The position numbers and the translations under genes were made by a program. A model generated the notes under the pieces. The model was not told where the DNA came from and made no database searches. It saw only the letters and a program-made list of their open reading frames with translations. DNA of 64,000 nucleotides from Lineus longissimus (Eukaryota > Nemertea > Pilidiophora > Heteronemertea > Lineidae): NCBI RefSeq assembly GCF_910592395.1, contig NC_088310.1, positions 5,339,501 to 5,403,500 of the forward strand, in the 5' to 3' direction. This document shows, piece after piece, positions 58,983 through 64,000 of the stretch; position 1 is the first letter of the stretch, and every line of letters begins with the position of its first letter.

Positions 58983-61364
58983 TTACATGCATTCCTTTGG
59001 TGGGACGAAGACCATGGGGTCCGAGATTCCGAGGGTGTAGTCGTAGTGTCTGAAAGAACAAAGTACGGTGAAATAAGCTAAAGTGTTATTGGTAATGTTC
59101 GCCCCCGAAGGTTCTGTAAAACAAGATAGCGGTGGTTGGACGTCGCAAACTGCACCAGCGAGTGACTTATAGTTACCAAATAACCGTTATTATCATTATC
59201 ATTATCATCAATGTGCTTTTTATCTTGAAAACCCTCTGAACCCAAACTTTACAAACTGAAGAGCACACAGTGATTTCAGACTGCAACGAAGATCTCGCCA
59301 AAACTGAATGTAACTGTAGAATCTCCTAGACATGTCCAAAACCACCTCACAACTCTTGCGGAATTCGTTATTAGTGTTCAACAATAATTAGTCTCTTGCT
59401 ACATCGAGGAGGCGCATGGAGGGAAATAGGAGCATTTTCCTCCTGGTCACCTAAATTCCCTCTAAATCACAGTGAGCTATATCAATACAATAAACTATTC
59501 TCAACATAACAAACCTCTGTGGTTAAACTGTTAGAATGCTGGACTTTAGATCTGGTGGTCACGGGTTCGACTCCCCGTGTAGGCCACGATTTTTTTTTCT
59601 CTTCATTTGCTTTTTTTATTCATTCATGTTGATATACTATTATTGAGCTTTGTGGTCGTATGGGAATGATGTTATACGTGCTTACTCACCTGGATGAGAA
59701 GAATCCGATCTTTGGACCGAAACTGACGAATGAAATTGGCAGACAGTCCTTCACCGTCCATTCTCCCATCACTCTGGCTGAAGGTAAAATGGGATGTCTC
59801 ATGAGAGTAATGACGATTGTGACTATTAATTACATGTAACTCGCAGTTGAGATCGCTGCGTGCGAGTGGGATTTCTGAGGTATCAGACTACACCCGAGTG
59901 TAGAACATGTATTAGGCTAATTGGCAACCCCCGAGACCGCAACGTACCTCCTTCGTGTTCGCCTCCCCAGGCCTCGACCAGGACTCCTTCACCGAGAACA
60001 GAGGAGGTCCCTATGTAGAACTCGCCATAGAAGGTAGCATTGGTTGGGATCTGTAGGGTAGGGAATGGGCGCGAGATGGGCTTCTTCTCACACTTCCTGG
60101 TCTTGATGTCTAGCCTGTATTCAATACCCTGCAAGTATAATAAGCATTGGATAAAGAGCGAAGTCATTTGACCCATGGAGAAGCCACGGTCCTGCTGGAG
60201 GCCATTTTTATACGAAAAATCAACATATCTCGTGCGCAAGTTGTCCCTTTAAGCTTGAACCTACCTGATTATGAAGATAAAGGACATCCATGAATTCCTT
60301 CTGGCCCCCGATGTACTCCTCCTCGACGATCCTCACTCTCTGGTTGGCAGTGTCATAGGTGACCTTGGCACGACGGTCAAACTTCTTGGCGGGGTCGAAC
60401 TGAAATATACACGGTTTCAAAAAAAATGACAGGCTAAAGAAATTCCTTACCAGCTGCGAATTTCGTATTAATGCTGAGGAGTCTGAACCGGTCGGTTAGG
60501 GATGACTCATCCATAGCTTTCTAGAGCACAGTACAATAATGCCGAGATGATGTACTATGAGAACCTCGATCTGTGATGCTCAGGCAGGAAATGACTAGGC
60601 TACCTGTTCATCTCCAATACTTATATGGGGAAGGAACGGGCTTTAAGTTTATAGATCTATTTGCTATTTCGGTCTACCATTATATACCAGTACTATTTTC
60701 ATTTTTTGATAATAATAGTTGGTAATAATAAGCTCAGTCTGTTAATCAATTCTGATTAAAGACGCCATTACCTCGATGAGACGAGCCTCCCATTCTCGCG
60801 GAGCAGCTGCAAAAGAAGAAAAACATTAGACGACGCCAATGTCATTCTGGCTAAGATGTCAGTGTCATCACAGAAAAAACAGGATGGCGTCCATCACAAT
60901 TAACAGGATCAGGAAAGCGGCGCTCTTCCGAAAAAAAGGTGCTTCATACACCAAAAAAACCTGGACGACAATACTTTCTTCAGCACGCATTCACTTCCAG
61001 AAACAAGACCAAGATATGTCGATTCCGTTCTTTCGACTCAAATCACTTACGAATTTACAAAATGTACATTGTGTACTTCACCTAACAGGCTCTGCAGCCC
61101 GAGCTCTTTGCAAAAAGTATTGGTTGACTGAATCGAGCTACCATTCGTGCCATGCGTCAAAGAGCGTAATGGTCGAAATATGCGCATCCGGTTGTTGTTT
61201 TTTGGGAGGGGGGACGCGGTTTGGTGATTTGGCGACAGTGATATTTGGCCGGGGTGGGAGGTTGGGAATGGGAGTTAAGAAAGGTAAGACTTACAGCATC
61301 TGATAGGTATTTGGGCCGTGGCGTAGGCCAGGCAGGCAGAGAGGACGAGTAGACACAGCTTCAT
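58983..61364 (-). CDS. Ependymin-related secreted protein, complete
   Basis: Six coding exons, 61364-61295, 60806-60772, 60399-60265, 60128-59948, 59777-59690 and 59049-58983, give 191 residues. A signal peptide (MKLCLLVLSACLAYATAQ) is followed by the ependymin fold: FDPAKKFDRRAKVTYD, EYIGGQKEFMDVLYLHNQ, YRLDIKTRKCEKK, then IPTNATFYGEFYIGTSS, WTVKDCLPISF and the C-terminal DYTLGISDPMVFVPPKEC. The conserved Cys residues and the N-glycosylation site NAT are present. Family members are secreted calcium- or lipid-binding glycoproteins. In marine invertebrates they are abundant in mucus, regenerating tissue and shell matrix. The acceptor just upstream of the ATG implies a 5' UTR intron. Introns hold a tRNA-like sequence and a dispersed repeat, and the 3' flank is transposon. 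Confidence 0.93.
59513..59592 (+). pseudogene. tRNA-like Pol III sequence in an intron of the ependymin-related gene
   Basis: A perfect B box (GGTTCGACTCC at 59,564-59,574) and an anticodon arm CTGGA-CTTTAGA-TCTGG that pairs with two wobbles. A run of nine T follows, like a Pol III stop. The anticodon position reads TTA, which would pair with the UAA stop codon. The 5' acceptor half (expected GGCCTAC) is missing and the T loop has an extra base, so a tRNA pseudogene or SINE head is more likely than a suppressor tRNA. Confidence 0.5.
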
Positions 61365-64000
61365 GTTGGACTGTCTGTTGAAGAATGGTAAGCAAAGTCC
61401 ACCCTGTCAGTTGATATCGTTCTTCACAGATTACATTTTTGACTTGTAACCAAATACAAGAGATAATCAGTCTCGACATGACTGGTCCAATTCCCCATAT
61501 CTGTCGCAGCCGACTTATCATCTTACATGTAATGAAAAGACTTTAAGTAAGACCGCAAAGGATTGTGACATAACATTGATTGACAATTTATGATATCTAC
61601 ATGTATAAAAGAAAACGTTTTTAACGATTATGATATAAGTCTGATTTCATTCTTCATTTTCATTACATGTAGCATAAGGTGTTAAAGGTCTATTTAAGTC
61701 TTTGCTTCTGCAACACTCATTTTTTACCTGGGGGGGGGGACATTTGGTCTTTTTGATTGCTCATAAGATCAAACTTGGGGGGGAGGGGTTACGGGAAAGT
61801 TCGATAAGGCATAAACACGCATTCATATTTTTTTCACTTATACAATAATCACTCTTCACGTGAGAATTTTATCATATCAACATAAGCTTGTTGATAATGC
61901 ACGTGATATTCATTGACATGGTGATGTAATGGCTATGACATGATAATCTGGGATTATAAAGGTCTTGGTTTATATGAGTAACAGTCAGCAAAACAGAGAA
62001 GTAAAAAAAACAAGTTTATCTGAATCTGAGGTTAGTGACGGTGGTGGTGGTGATGTACAGGGTGCGAATGGAAGTGGATGGGGGGGGGGGCTTATTTCTG
62101 CGGGAGTAGCCCCTTGTATACGGCACTGAAGGGCAAGTACGCCTGTCAGTTGATTTACCAAAAACGTCCAGAAACATATCAAGAGGAGAATATATTGACT
62201 ATTGTCCAAAAAGGCTTGTTGTCGATAACAATACCTGTAATCAATATCGATCACTGTGTGTCCTTGTTTGAACACAATATTCTCTTTGCACATCAAGTAT
62301 ATAAACTATAAAGCATTATCGATCTTTCCGATTCGCAGCCGATGGGCGTGTGTTGTGAAATCAACGGATGGAATGTATTTGTGCATTTGTGTTTCCGGTG
62401 GTGACAAACACGTGTCGATACAATTTTCAGTTTCCGAGTTAAGCCAAGGAGAAGTCCTTTGTATTTTGCAAGGCCAGAGCCCTATCTTAGGGCGTAATCA
62501 TACGAGGATAGGTTGGACTTCTTAAGTGGTATGATTCAAACATAAAGCACGTTGCATGTAACTTAATTGCAAGAATAACTCCACATCATTCTCAATAGAA
62601 GATGCTAAAATGAATTCTCTGGTTTTTAACCTCTTCACTAGCAACTCCGCTGTTACACAATCCCGGTAACCTTAAAAGCAGCCTTCTCACAAAAAGGTAG
62701 ATTCTCTCAATATTCGGCTGACCACTCCTGAAATCATTCGCGCGAAATTAACAAACGCATGGCTGGTGTTCGGAGAGGGATGCGTGCGCTTATACACTAA
62801 GAGCAACCAAACGGATCAAGATTTGGGCAAGGTATTGCTGTAGGTTTATTCAAAAGCATTGCATCGTGTAGCTGCTGGCTCAAATCCGAACACCGTCGCA
62901 CTTGCTGGCACTAGTGGCAGTGAAATATGGTTATTTAAACACTTTGACATGAATCCGCATTGAAATTAGAAGGGCGAAGTTTGCACTAAAGAAGAATCAT
63001 CACTGTTCTTGAGTGTATGACTTGACCTTTCCAATTCATGTCACCTTGTAGTAGTGTCGTGCTGAGGAGGGACCGTGATGACGTCATGCCACGTGATCAT
63101 GCCATATTGGCAATGGTCAGCGCGAAAGTGTTGAGATTATCCGAGGTGCCTTTACTTTTTGATTTGCTTCTGTCGACCGTCACCACAGGACACTTGCTGC
63201 TTATACTAAAGAGAATTCTGATACATATAGGCCTACATTAAATTTGATGTTTTCTGAAGGTCGGACACATGATGATCACGTGCATTATGATCATGTTCTT
63301 TACAAGACGTGATAGCCTCGCCATCGACGTTTTCCATGTTGTTTTCCCATCTCCATTTGATAGCACACGTTCAATAAAGACTTGTCATATCGAATTTGCT
63401 TGGAATTAATGTAAGTTCTCCCCGATAGGAGTCGCACGTAATGACCATGTCGTAAACTAGTCAACTCATGACTCGCTTCATCGTGATATGCTGACTGGTT
63501 TATGACGAGATGTTTACGTCATCATCAAGTGCTACCATTATTTGTTTCAAAAGCTTTTTTTCAGATATATTGTGAATAGAATTCGGAGAGAAAAAATGTA
63601 AATTTTACCGGCGTTGTGTGTTACAAGGACTCACCCTCCGCCCTCCATCCACACTCCAGATCGATCGGAAGGAACTAGGCATTTTCTTGATGTCCCTACC
63701 GGCGGTCAAGGGCAAACAAAAGGGACATTCTTGAATTTTGCAAATTGAAAATGCAGACTGTCAGTGTGGTTATTCTTGTGACAGAATGCACTATCAGCTA
63801 GCTTTGATATCAATCTGCCAAGAAATTATTTCTGTTTTTGATTTTGGTGTCAAAATCTGCTTGAAATGCCTTTTTGGACTATTTTTGCATGTCATACCCA
63901 ACATAAACTATGTATTTGACTCCAAGTCATGAAAGTTGGTTTTAAGTTGTATGCACAGACTCAGATTTATGTGCAAAAAAGCAAAAGTTAAAAACCCAAA
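61365..64000. other. Upstream/intergenic region, no gene recognised
   Basis: Holds the promoter and non-coding first exon of the ependymin-related gene. G-rich runs (61,731-61,740, 61,777-61,788, 62,080-62,089) and a short GGT repeat (62,040-62,052) are present. No coding exon or repeat family was recognised. Confidence 0.45.

Noticed and set aside
62041-62320. Open frames over GGT/G runs
   Set aside because: Low-complexity sequence with no coding features.

Overview
This window is genomic DNA from a metazoan. Its genes carry many GT-AG introns, it has animal gene families (CD36-type scavenger receptor, otopetrin, mitochondrial IF2, WDR81, ependymin-related protein), and it is dense in SINEs, MITEs, minisatellites and a 1.1 kb repeat with a (GAC)n tract. 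Taken together this suggests a marine invertebrate, probably a lophotrochozoan such as a mollusc, annelid or brachiopod. The sequence alone does not settle the phylum. Nothing bacterial, viral or CRISPR-like was seen.

Layout. 0.2-3.3 kb (+): 3' part of a CD36/SR-B family gene, with what looks like its missing exon lying inverted at 215-329. 3.7-6.9 kb (-): otopetrin-like proton channel, tail-to-tail with the CD36 gene. 6.9-13.1 kb: repeat-rich, with a 5S/tRNA-like SINE, a reverse-transcriptase fossil, a TA-target MITE and one small membrane-protein gene (10,275-10,811, -). 13.1-20.4 kb (+): complete MTIF2 in 15 coding exons. 21.0-22.2 kb (-): small gene with a CIPC-like C-terminal motif, convergent with MTIF2 and head-to-head with WDR81. 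22.9-33.6 kb (+): complete WDR81 in 22 coding exons. 37.4-38.4 kb: 74-bp minisatellite. 39.8-41.3 kb (-): complete short-chain dehydrogenase in 4 coding exons. 41.4-57.7 kb: almost gene-free and built of MITEs, a 66-bp (22-codon) minisatellite and three near-identical reverse-oriented copies of the 1.1 kb repeat. One unidentified set of 3' exons lies at 53.2-53.6 kb (-). 57.8-59.0 kb: foldback element invaded by a retrotransposon tail. 59.0-61.4 kb (-): complete ependymin-related secreted protein. 61.4-64 kb: no gene recognised.

The genes are not an operon and share no pathway. MTIF2 acts in mitochondrial translation, WDR81 in endosome and autophagy traffic, CD36 and otopetrin at membranes, the SDR in redox metabolism, and the ependymin-related protein is secreted. 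All exon models were read by eye by joining open frames at consensus splice sites with matching phase. The MTIF2 (727 aa) and WDR81 (2,023 aa) models close perfectly in frame.

Most interesting points: (1) the 1.1 kb repeat is an internal triplication of a ~300-bp unit. Each unit carries a DR3-type nuclear-receptor-like AGGTCA pair, and two of the three also carry a CTCF-like core. (2) An 85-bp tandem duplication copies the 3' splice site of the last WDR81 exon; using the upstream copy would truncate the protein. (3) A CD36 exon appears inverted. (4) The ependymin-related gene has a transposon starting 14 bp after its stop codon.
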